A stretch of 64,000 nt of DNA from Rathayibacter sp. SD072 (GTDB taxonomy: Bacteria; Actinomycetota; Actinomycetes; Actinomycetales; Microbacteriaceae): the NCBI RefSeq assembly GCF_017355185.1, contig NZ_JADILJ010000004.1, forward strand, positions 1 to 64,000. Reading direction: 5' to 3'. Both the position numbers and the translations under genes were made by a program. Positions 42,284-50,397 of this stretch are shown here, one piece after another. Each line of letters starts with the position of its first letter. The first letter of the stretch is position 1. Under the pieces are notes generated by a model. It saw nothing but the letters and a program-made list of their open reading frames with translations, ran no database searches and was not told where the DNA came from.

Positions 42284-44038
42284 GTGGCACAGTCTGTCGG
42301 AACTCCCGGAACCCCCGCGATCCGCGAGAGCGTCGCCGCCCTGCGGGACACCCCCCGAGCGACCGTCCTCGTCATCGGCGGTGGCATCAACGGCATCGGA
42401 ACCTTCCGCGAGCTCGCGCTGAACGGCGTCGACGTCGCGCTGGTCGAGCGCGGCGATTACGTCTCGGGAGCGTCCAGCGCCTCGAGCCACATGATCCACG
42501 GCGGCATCCGCTACCTCGAGAACGGCGAGTTCCGCCTCGTCAACGAGGGCGTGCACGAGCGCAACGGCCTGCTGAAGATCGCTCCCCATTACGTGAAGCC
42601 GCTGCAGACCACGATCCCGATCTACTCGACGTTCTCGGGCATCCTCGCGGCGCCGATGCGGTTCCTGACGCACAAGTCGGGCAAGCCGCAGGAGCGGGGC
42701 GCTCTGCTGATCAAGGTCGGCCTCACCCTGTACGACTTCTTCTCCCGCGACGGCGGAGTCGTGCCGCGCCACCAGTTCCACGGCCGCAAGCGCTCGCTGA
42801 ACGAACTGCCCAAGCTCGACCCGAAGATCAAGTACACCGCCACCTACTTCGACGCGTCGGTGCACGAGCCCGAGCGCCTGGCGCTCGACGTCCTGCGCGA
42901 CGGACTCGTCGGCGGAGCGAAGGCGCGCGCGGCGAACTACGTCGAGGCCGTCGGAACCTCCGAGGGCGGCGTGCTCCTGCGCGACCGCGAGACCGGCGAG
43001 GAGTTCGCCTTCCAGGCCGACGTCGTCGTCAACGTCTCCGGACCCTGGACCGACTTCACGAACACGGCGCTGGGCACCACGACGAAGTTCATGGGCGGCA
43101 CCAAGGGCTCGCACATCGTGCTCGACAACCCCGAGCTGGTCGAGGCCTGCGAGGGACGCGAGATGTTCTTCGAGCACAGCGACGGCCGCATCGTCCTCAT
43201 CTACCCGCTCAAGGGCCGGGTCATGGTCGGCACGACCGACATCGAGGCCGACCCCAACGAGCCGGCCGTGTGCACGGAGGAGGAGATCGACTACTTCTTC
43301 GAGCTCGTCAGCCACGTGTTCCCCTCCATCCCGGTGAACCGCGACCAGATCGTCTTCAAGTTCTCCGGCATCCGCCCCCTGCCCCGTCACGACGACGAGA
43401 CCCCCGGCTTCGTCTCCCGCGACTACCGCATCGAGCCCTCGACGCTGCCCGGCGGGAAGACCCCCGTCCTGAGCCTGGTCGGCGGCAAGTGGACGACGTT
43501 CCGCGCCCTCTCCGAGCACCTCTCGAACGAGGTCTTCGCGAAGATCGGAGTGACGCGCCGCGTCTCGACCGTGAAGACGGCCATCGGAGGCGGCAAGGGC
43601 TACCCCCGCACCGACGCGTCCCGCGCGCAGTGGATCAGCCAGCACCGCTCCGGCCTGTCCTCCGCCCGCACGGGCCAGCTGCTCGAGCGCTACGGCACCC
43701 GCGCGCAGGAGGTCATCGAGGCCCTCGCCGACGGACACGACGAGGCCCTCGACTTCGACAAGGACTTCACCACCGGTGAGATCCGCTACCTGGCCCGCCA
43801 CGAGAGCGTGGTGCACCTGATCGACCTGGTCATGCGCCGCACGAACCACGCCTTCACCGGCGGACTCAGCCGCGAGCTCCTCGAGGAGCTTGCCGAGCAC
43901 ACCGGGTCGGTCCTGGGCTGGGACGAGGCGACGCGCGCCGACGAGGTCGACGCGACCATCTCGCACCTCAAGCAGTACAACGGCGTGGACGTCGGAGGCA
44001 CCTTCGTCCAGACGCCGACCGCCGTCCCCGCGTCGTAA
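42284..44038 (+). CDS. glpD: Glycerol-3-phosphate dehydrogenase, FAD-dependent
   Basis: This 584-aa membrane-associated flavoenzyme oxidises glycerol-3-phosphate to dihydroxyacetone phosphate and passes electrons to quinone. The FAD-binding motif is TVLVIGGGINGIGTFRELALNG at about residue 30. SSASSHMIHGGIRYLENGEFR is the family signature. GPWTDF, KGSHIV, YPLKGRVMVGTTD and SLVGGKWTTFR form the substrate site. The C-terminal DUF-like helical domain ends with LKQYNGVDVGGTF. The GTG at 42284 has AAGGCGAG 6 nt upstream. It is the first gene of the glycerol cluster and is followed by a strong hairpin. Confidence 0.96.
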   Translation: MAQSVGTPGTPAIRESVAALRDTPRATVLVIGGGINGIGTFRELALNGVDVALVERGDYVSGASSASSHMIHGGIRYLENGEFRLVNEGVHERNGLLKIAPHYVKPLQTTIPIYSTFSGILAAPMRFLTHKSGKPQERGALLIKVGLTLYDFFSRDGGVVPRHQFHGRKRSLNELPKLDPKIKYTATYFDASVHEPERLALDVLRDGLVGGAKARAANYVEAVGTSEGGVLLRDRETGEEFAFQADVVVNVSGPWTDFTNTALGTTTKFMGGTKGSHIVLDNPELVEACEGREMFFEHSDGRIVLIYPLKGRVMVGTTDIEADPNEPAVCTEEEIDYFFELVSHVFPSIPVNRDQIVFKFSGIRPLPRHDDETPGFVSRDYRIEPSTLPGGKTPVLSLVGGKWTTFRALSEHLSNEVFAKIGVTRRVSTVKTAIGGGKGYPRTDASRAQWISQHRSGLSSARTGQLLERYGTRAQEVIEALADGHDEALDFDKDFTTGEIRYLARHESVVHLIDLVMRRTNHAFTGGLSRELLEELAEHTGSVLGWDEATRADEVDATISHLKQYNGVDVGGTFVQTPTAVPAS

Positions 44039-44058
44039 GCGGAGACAGGCGGAAGAAG

Positions 44059-44100
44059 ACGGAAGTCCCGGCGCGATCGTCCTCGCGCCGGGACTTCCGT
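44059..44100 (+). terminator. Terminator hairpin between glpD and glpF
   Basis: Perfect 18-bp arms (44059-44076 and 44083-44100; core GTCCCGGCGCGA/TCGCGCCGGGAC) surround a TCGTCC loop, 20 nt after glpD. glpF and glpK probably have their own promoter or depend on read-through. Confidence 0.8.
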
Positions 44101-44234
44101 CGCTGATACGCACGAACGTGCACGCGTCGCTCCTTGTCGGGGTGTCGGGGCGCGGATAACTTCACACACGTCGGGCATCGATGCCCGCGCCGGACGCCTG
44201 CGTGCGTCCGCTCGAATCGGAGGAAAAGGTCATC

Positions 44235-44993
44235 GTGGACAATCTCGGAGTGGTGTTCCTAGCGGAACTGGTGGGGACGGCGCTGCTCGTCCTCCTGGGC
44301 TGCGGCGTCGTCGCCAACGTGGCGCTGGTGAAGAACAAGGGTTTCAACGGCGGATTCCTGATGGTGACCATCGGGTGGGGCTTCGCGGTCTTCTCCGGTG
44401 TGATCGTCTCGTACAACTCGGGCGCGCACCTCAACCCGGCCGTCACGCTCGGCCTGGTCGCGAGCGGCGCTGAGGAGTTCGGCTCCGGCGTGCCGGTCGA
44501 CATCGTGTCGATCCTGACCTACATCGCGGCGCAGCTGCTCGGTGCGATCCTCGGCGCCGTCTTCTGCTGGCTCGCCTACAAGCAGCACTTCGACGAGGAG
44601 CCCGACCCGGCCAACAAGCTCGGCGTCTTCTCGACCGGCCCGGCCATCCGCTCCTACGGCTGGAACTTCGTCACCGAGGTCATCGGCACCTTCGTCCTCG
44701 TCTTCGTCGTCATCGGCTTCGGCGGCGGACGCCAGGGCGACGGCGGACTCGCCGCGCTCGGTGCGCTCCCCGTCGCGATCCTCGTGATCGCGATCGGCGC
44801 CTCCCTCGGTGGCCCGACCGGCTACGCGATCAACCCCGCCCGTGACCTCGGCCCCCGCATCGCGCACGCCCTCCTGCCGATCAAGGGCAAGGGCTCGAGC
44901 GACTGGTCCTACTCCTGGGTGCCGATCGCCGGCCCGATCGTCGGCGGACTGCTCGCCGGCTGGTCCTCGCTGGTCCTGCTCCCCATCCTCTGA
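44235..44993 (+). CDS. glpF: Glycerol uptake facilitator (MIP/aquaporin family)
   Basis: This 252-aa channel has six membrane helices and two half-helices with the NPA motifs SGAHLNPAVTLG and GYAINPARDLGPR. Asp after the second NPAR is the mark of glycerol-conducting members. It lets glycerol diffuse in, to be trapped by the kinase encoded next. The GTG at 44235 (VDNLGVVFLAELVG) is used because GGAGGAAAAGG precedes it. An ATG at 44181 would add a non-hydrophobic leader. It is 41 nt upstream of glpK. Confidence 0.93.
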   Translation: MDNLGVVFLAELVGTALLVLLGCGVVANVALVKNKGFNGGFLMVTIGWGFAVFSGVIVSYNSGAHLNPAVTLGLVASGAEEFGSGVPVDIVSILTYIAAQLLGAILGAVFCWLAYKQHFDEEPDPANKLGVFSTGPAIRSYGWNFVTEVIGTFVLVFVVIGFGGGRQGDGGLAALGALPVAILVIAIGASLGGPTGYAINPARDLGPRIAHALLPIKGKGSSDWSYSWVPIAGPIVGGLLAGWSSLVLLPIL

Positions 44994-45034
44994 TCCGCGC
45001 TCCACTCATCCCCGTTACGAAGGAGTAATCACTT

Positions 45035-46549
45035 ATGGCTGACTACGTCATTGCTATCGACCAGGGGACGACGTCGTCCCGCGCGATCATCTTCGACAAG
45101 AAGGGATCGATCGTCTCCACCGGCCAGAAGGAGCACGAGCAGATCTTCCCGCGCGCGGGCTGGGTCGAGCACGACCCGATCGAGATCTGGAACAACGTCC
45201 GCGAGGTCATCGGCCAGGCGCTCTCGCGTGCCGACCTGACCCGCCACGACATCGCCTCCGTCGGCATCACCAACCAGCGCGAGACCGCGGTGGTCTGGGA
45301 CAGGACGACCGGCAAGCCGGTCTACAACGCGATCGTCTGGCAGGACACCCGCACGCAGTCGATCGTCGACCGCCTCGCCGGCGACGAGGGTGCGGACCGC
45401 TTCAAGTCGATCGTGGGCCTCCCGCTCGCGACCTACTTCTCGGGCACCAAGATCGTGTGGATCCTCGAGAACGTCGAGGGTGCGCGCGAGAAGGCCGAGG
45501 CGGGCGACCTGATCTTCGGCACGACCGACACCTGGGTCCTGTGGAACCTGACCGGCGGCATCGACGGCGGCGTCCACAAGACCGACGTCACCAACGCGTC
45601 GCGCACGCTCTTCCTCGACCTCGAGACCCTCGAGTGGCGCGACGACATCCTCGAGGCGTTCGGCGTCCCGAAGTCGATGCTCCCCGAGGTCTGCTCCTCC
45701 TCCGAGGTGTACGGCCACGTCGAGTCCTCGTCGCTGCTGCGCGAGGTCCCGATCGCGGGCATCCTGGGCGACCAGCAGGCCGCCACCTTCGGCCAGGCGG
45801 CGTTCGACCCGGGCGAGGCGAAGAACACCTACGGCACCGGAAACTTCCTGATCTTCAACACCGGCACCGAGATCGTCCACTCCAAGAACGGCCTCCTCAC
45901 CACCATCGGCTACAAGCTGGGCGACGGCGAGGTGCACTACGCGCTCGAGGGCTCGATCGCGGTCTCCGGCTCGCTCATCCAGTGGCTGCGCGACAACCTG
46001 GGCCTCATCGGCTCGGCTCCCGAGGTCGAGGCGCTCGCCGCGACCGTCAACGACAACGGCGGCGCGTACTTCGTGCCGGCGTTCTCGGGTCTCTTCGCGC
46101 CGTACTGGCGATCGGATGCGCGCGGCGCGCTCGTCGGACTCACCCGCTACGTGAACAAGGGCCACATCGCCCGCGCAGCGCTCGAGGCGACCGCGTTCCA
46201 GACCCGCGAGGTCCTGGACGCCGTCAACGCCGACTCCGGTGTGCCGCTGCAGGAGCTCAAGGTCGACGGCGGCATGATCGCCAACAACCTGCTCATGCAG
46301 TTCCAGGCCGACATCCTCGGCGTCCCGGTCGTCCGACCGGTGGTCGCCGAAACCACCGCGCTCGGAGCCGCGTACGCCGCGGGCCTCGCGGTCGGCTTCT
46401 GGGAGAACCTCGACGACCTGCGTCAGAACTGGCAGGAGGACTCGCGCTGGACCCCCTCGATGGACCAGGACGAGGCCGCCCGCCAGTACCGCCTCTGGAA
46501 GAAGGCCGTCACGAAGACCTTCGACTGGGTCGACGAAGACGTGTCGTAA
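45035..46549 (+). CDS. glpK: Glycerol kinase
   Basis: This 504-aa FGGY-family kinase phosphorylates glycerol to sn-glycerol-3-phosphate, the substrate of GlpD. The phosphate-1 motif is [45 protein letters not shown] and the catalytic Asp in [11 protein letters not shown] follow. The adenosine region is [20 protein letters not shown] good ribosome site (GAAGGAG) lies upstream of the ATG. It is the last gene of the glycerol cluster. A three-stem repeat (family 1, reversed) starts only 7 nt after the stop. Confidence 0.97.
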   Translation: MADYVIAIDQGTTSSRAIIFDKKGSIVSTGQKEHEQIFPRAGWVEHDPIEIWNNVREVIGQALSRADLTRHDIASVGITNQRETAVVWDRTTGKPVYNAIVWQDTRTQSIVDRLAGDEGADRFKSIVGLPLATYFSGTKIVWILENVEGAREKAEAGDLIFGTTDTWVLWNLTGGIDGGVHKTDVTNASRTLFLDLETLEWRDDILEAFGVPKSMLPEVCSSSEVYGHVESSSLLREVPIAGILGDQQAATFGQAAFDPGEAKNTYGTGNFLIFNTGTEIVHSKNGLLTTIGYKLGDGEVHYALEGSIAVSGSLIQWLRDNLGLIGSAPEVEALAATVNDNGGAYFVPAFSGLFAPYWRSDARGALVGLTRYVNKGHIARAALEATAFQTREVLDAVNADSGVPLQELKVDGGMIANNLLMQFQADILGVPVVRPVVAETTALGAAYAAGLAVGFWENLDDLRQNWQEDSRWTPSMDQDEAARQYRLWKKAVTKTFDWVDEDVS

Positions 46550-46555
46550 CCCCTT

Positions 46556-46680
46556 CCGCAGCGGTCCTCGCCCGCTGCGGCGCGGTCGGCTCTCGCAGAC
46601 GGTCGCGATGCGGAGAGCGTCTCGCGTCCGGCTACGACGGAACGCTCGCACGCGTTCCGCCGGTTCGCCTCGCGGAGCGC
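46556..46680 (-). repeat. Three-stem repeat family 1, reversed copy (R5)
   Basis: Read on the minus strand it aligns with the array units at 49.8 kb. Stem 1 is CGGAACGC/GCGTTCCG (loop GTGCGA), stem 2 GCTCTC/GAGAGC, and stem 3 CCGCAGCGG/CCGCTGCGG with a 7-nt loop. The array has CCGCGGCGG/CCGCCGCGG at stem 3, a compensating pair change. Stem 3 directly follows glpK. Confidence 0.82.
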
Positions 46681-46711
46681 GGCGAACGGGAACGCTGATC
46701 TCCGGATCGGT

Positions 46712-46753
46712 GAAGCGCCTCGGCGCGGCCTTCGGGTCGCGCTGAGGCGCTTC
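46712..46753. terminator. Strong hairpin, probable terminator
   Basis: Arms GAAGCGCCTCGGCGCG and CGCGCTGAGGCGCTTC pair over 16 positions with one G-U, around a 10-nt loop. It could end glpK transcription or, read leftwards, the HAD-trpS-xthA transcript. Confidence 0.7.
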
Positions 46754-46784
46754 CTCGTTCCCTGACGGCGCTCTCCCGCATGCT

Positions 46785-46817
46785 GGTCGAGTAGCCGCGC
46801 AGCGGCATATCGAGACC
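46785..46817 (+). repeat. Palindromic repeat family 2, copy C
   Basis: The element begins GGTCGAGTAGCCGC and ends GCGGCATATCGAGACC. Outer arms GGTC/GACC and inner arms GCCGC/GCGGC both differ from copies A and B in a compensating way. It is next to family-1 copy R5, as copy A is next to R6. Confidence 0.85.
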
Positions 46818-46852
46818 CCGCCTCGCCGAGATCGCCCCGCAGGCCGTCCCGC

Positions 46853-47575
46853 TCAGAGCCCGAGCAGCTCCGGCAGCTCGTCGAGGGATCCGATCCGCCG
46901 CACACCCAGTTCCCGGGCGTCCTCCGGGAGCTCGCGTCCGTGCTCCGGTCCGCCCACCCGGTCGAGCCAGACGCCGCGGAGGCCCGCCCGGGCGGCGCCG
47001 ATCGCGTCGGTCCCGAGGCGGTCACCGACGTACAGCGCGTCGGACGGAGCCACTCCGAAACGCTCGCAGGCGACGTGGAAGATGCGCGGATCCGGCTTCG
47101 TCACTCCGACCTCGCCCGACGCGATCAAGTGCTCGACGCGCTCCGAGAGGGCGATCGCGTCCATCTTGCGCGTCTGGAAGTCGAGGTCGCCGTTCGTGAT
47201 CACTCCGATCCGCACGCCCGCCGCCTCGAGCCGGTCGAGTACCCGCAGCGCGTCCTCGTGCAGCGTCCACGCCGCGACGTACTGCTCGAGGTAGGAGGCG
47301 AACCACTCGCTCGCCTCCTCGGGCGTCAGCTCGACGCCCGCGTCCGCCGCGAAGGCGATCGCGCGGGCGCGCCGCTGACCCTCGTAGTCGAGCTCGCCCG
47401 TCAGGTAGCGGTGGTAGTGCTCCTCCTCGAGCTCGTACCAGCGCCGCTGGAGATCGGCCGGCTCACCCGCGTACGCGCTCCCGAGCGCCGCGGCGTGCGC
47501 GACGATGCCCTCCTGCACCGCCCGGGCGTGCCGGAAGAGGGTGTCGTCGAGGTCGAAGAGCGCGAGCGTCAGCAC
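46853..47575 (-). CDS. HAD family hydrolase (YjjG-like)
   Basis: This 240-aa haloacid-dehalogenase phosphatase has motif I LALFDLDDTLFRHA (nucleophile Asp and acid Asp), a helical C1 cap, motif II GVITNGDLDFQ, motif III Lys in GVTKPDPRIFHVACERFGV, and motif IV LYVGDRLGTDAIGA. The subfamily resembles the house-cleaning nucleotidase YjjG, which removes odd pyrimidine nucleotides. Substrate is not certain. It starts 3 nt after the trpS stop, so it is in the same operon. Confidence 0.88.
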   Translation of the reverse strand: MLTLALFDLDDTLFRHARAVQEGIVAHAAALGSAYAGEPADLQRRWYELEEEHYHRYLTGELDYEGQRRARAIAFAADAGVELTPEEASEWFASYLEQYVAAWTLHEDALRVLDRLEAAGVRIGVITNGDLDFQTRKMDAIALSERVEHLIASGEVGVTKPDPRIFHVACERFGVAPSDALYVGDRLGTDAIGAARAGLRGVWLDRVGGPEHGRELPEDARELGVRRIGSLDELPELLGL

Positions 47576-47578
47576 GGG

Positions 47579-48613
<1,035 letters not shown>

Positions 48614-48662
48614 TCAGTAGCGGTGCGGAGGCGCGGTGATCGCGCGGGGGAGGGGATGAAGG

Positions 48663-49499
48663 TCAGAGCTCGTAGTCGACGACGACGGGGGCGTGGTCGG
48701 ACCAGCGGGTGTCCCAGCTGTCGGCGCGATCGATCTCGTAGCTGCGCGCGAGCGCGGCGAGCTCGGGGGTGGCGAGCTGGTAGTCGATGCGCCAGCCCGT
48801 GTCGGTGTCGAAGGCCTGGCCGCGCTGCGACCACCAGGTGTAGGGGCCGGGCACCTCGCCGGCGAAGCGGCGGCCCAGGTCGATCCAGCCGAGGCCGGCT
48901 CCGGCGTTGTAGCCCTCTTCGCCCTCGGCGCCGAGGAAGCGGTCGAAGTAGGCGCGCTCCTCGGGGAGGAAGCCGGCCTTCTTGACGTTGCCCTTCCAGT
49001 TCTTGATGTCGAGGGTCCGGTGGCCGACGTTCAGGTCGCCCATCACGACGGCGAGCGGGTTGTGCGCCTGCAGCTGGGGGAGCCGCTCGGTCATCGCGTC
49101 GAGGAACTTCACCTTCTCGTCCTGCTTCGGGGTGCCGACTCCACCCGAGTGCACGTAGGTCGAGACGACGGTGACCGTGCGGTCGCCGACCTCGTAGTCG
49201 GCCTCGAGCCAGCGCCCGGCGGAGTCGAAGTCGTCCGCTCCGAGCGCTACCCGGTGGATCGTCGCGCGATCGCGGGACGCGAGTGCCACTCCGGCGCGGC
49301 CCTTGGCGGTCGCCTCGTCGTGCAGCACGTCCCACTCGTCGCCGAGCAGCCCGGTGAGGTCGTCGGTGGACGCGCGCACCTCCTGGAGGGCGAGGATGTC
49401 GACGTCGCGCGCGGCGAGCCAGTCGCCCATGCCCTTGCGGAACGCGGCGCGCACTCCGTTGACGTTGACGGAGGCGATGCGGAGGAGCTTCTTGGTCAC
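48663..49499 (-). CDS. xthA: Exodeoxyribonuclease III
   Basis: This 278-aa AP endonuclease and 3'-5' exonuclease works in base-excision repair. The motifs of the EEP fold are clear: IASVNVNGVRAAFRKG, the metal Glu in ILALQEVRA, VSTYVHSGG, VVMGDLNVGHRTLDIKN with Asp and Asn, and WRIDYQLATPEL then WSDHAPVVVDYEL with the catalytic His. The GTG start at 49499 has TAGACT 6 nt upstream (on + strand 49506-49511), hence probably leaderless. It heads the xthA-trpS-HAD run. Confidence 0.94.
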   Translation of the reverse strand: MTKKLLRIASVNVNGVRAAFRKGMGDWLAARDVDILALQEVRASTDDLTGLLGDEWDVLHDEATAKGRAGVALASRDRATIHRVALGADDFDSAGRWLEADYEVGDRTVTVVSTYVHSGGVGTPKQDEKVKFLDAMTERLPQLQAHNPLAVVMGDLNVGHRTLDIKNWKGNVKKAGFLPEERAYFDRFLGAEGEEGYNAGAGLGWIDLGRRFAGEVPGPYTWWSQRGQAFDTDTGWRIDYQLATPELAALARSYEIDRADSWDTRWSDHAPVVVDYEL

Positions 49500-49702
49500 C
49501 GCAGCAGTCTATTCTCGGCCGCCGACACGCCCCTCCCGGCAACCGCGTCTCTTCCCGCTGCGCAGAACGTCAGCGAGGACGGCCGCTCATCCACGATGGC
49601 GGCTGAGCACGCGTCTCAGCTCAGGTTCTGCCCCCGACCCCCGATGGCTGGGCCCTCCGCGGCGCACCCGGTGTCCTCACCTCCGCGCCGGCCCCGGCAT
49701 CA

Positions 49703-49781
49703 CAACCTCAGCTGTGACGTGGGTGAAACCCCTGACAGCCGAATCACCCCTGTCGGAGCTGAGGTTGCGCGTGGCGCAACC
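49703..49781. repeat. Nested inverted repeats at the head of the repeat array
   Basis: CAACCTCAGCT (49703-49713) pairs with AGCTGAGGTTG (49757-49767). Inside it GGGTGA (49721-49726) pairs with TCACCC (49744-49749). A separate GGTTGCGC/GCGCAACC hairpin (49763-49781) shares the outer arm, so two folds compete. No gene covers it. Confidence 0.65.
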
Positions 49782-49795
49782 GCCGCCGCCCGTGT

Positions 49796-50290
49796 TCGAG
49801 GCGAATGGGCGGATCGCGTGCCAGCGATTCGTCGTAGCCGCTCGCAATCCGCTTCTGGGAACGCGCCCCGTCGCGAAGCCACCCGCGCCGCGTCGGGCGG
49901 GGACCGCCGCCCATCGTCGAGGCGAACCGGCGAATCGCGTGCCAGCGATTCGTCGTAGCCGCTCGCAACCCGCTTCTGGGAACGCGCCCCGTCGCGAAGC
50001 CACCCGCGCCGCGGCGGGCGGGGACCGCCGCGGAGATGAGCACAGCCGAACCGGCGAATCGCGTACCAGCGATTCGTCGTAGCCGTCCGCTCCCCGCTCC
50101 CGTGAACGCATCCCCGTCGCGAAGCCACCCGCGCCGCGGCGGGCGGGGACCGCCGCCCATCGTCGAGGCGAACCGGCGAATCGCGTGCCAGCGATTCGTC
50201 GTAGCCGCTCGCAACCCGCTCCCGTGAACGCATCCCGTCGCGGAGCCGACTGCGCCGCGGCGGGCGGGGACCGCCGCGGAGACAGAACAG
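49796..50290 (+). repeat. Tandem array of four three-stem repeat units (R1-R4)
   Basis: Units start at about 49796, 49917, 50041 and 50163 (121-124 bp each). Each has stem 1 CGAATCGC/GCGATTCG with loop GTGCCA or GTACCA (R1 with one G-U), stem 2 GCTTC/GAAGC (R1, R2) or GCTCC/GGAGC (R4), and stem 3 CCGCGGCGG/CCGCCGCGG with a 7-nt loop (R2, R4; shorter in R3, weak in R1). R1-R2 and R3-R4 have alternating junctions, so a dimer was duplicated. The whole gap 49500-50397 has no supportable gene; the frames through the array only repeat the unit. Confidence 0.88.
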
Positions 50291-50397
50291 CCGACGACCC
50301 CCGTCCTGCACCACCTTCCCTCGGAGAAGAAGAAGGCGGCGCAGGCGGGGGCCGTCGGTGGGACCGCTCAGGACGGTCGTTCGGGGGTCGCGGCGGT

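Noticed and set aside
44101-44234. Riboswitch upstream of glpF
   Set aside because: I could not find paired elements of any known class. There are only short imperfect repeats and a possible GATAAC -10.
49796-50290. CRISPR array
   Set aside because: Units are 121-124 bp and similar throughout, with no unique spacers of constant size and no cas genes.
49677-50314. Minus-strand frames through the tandem array giving repeated peptides (GYDESLARDSPVRL)
   Set aside because: The peptide repeats only mirror the DNA repeat unit. Unit lengths of 121, 124 and 122 bp shift the frame, and no domain or ribosome site supports a gene.
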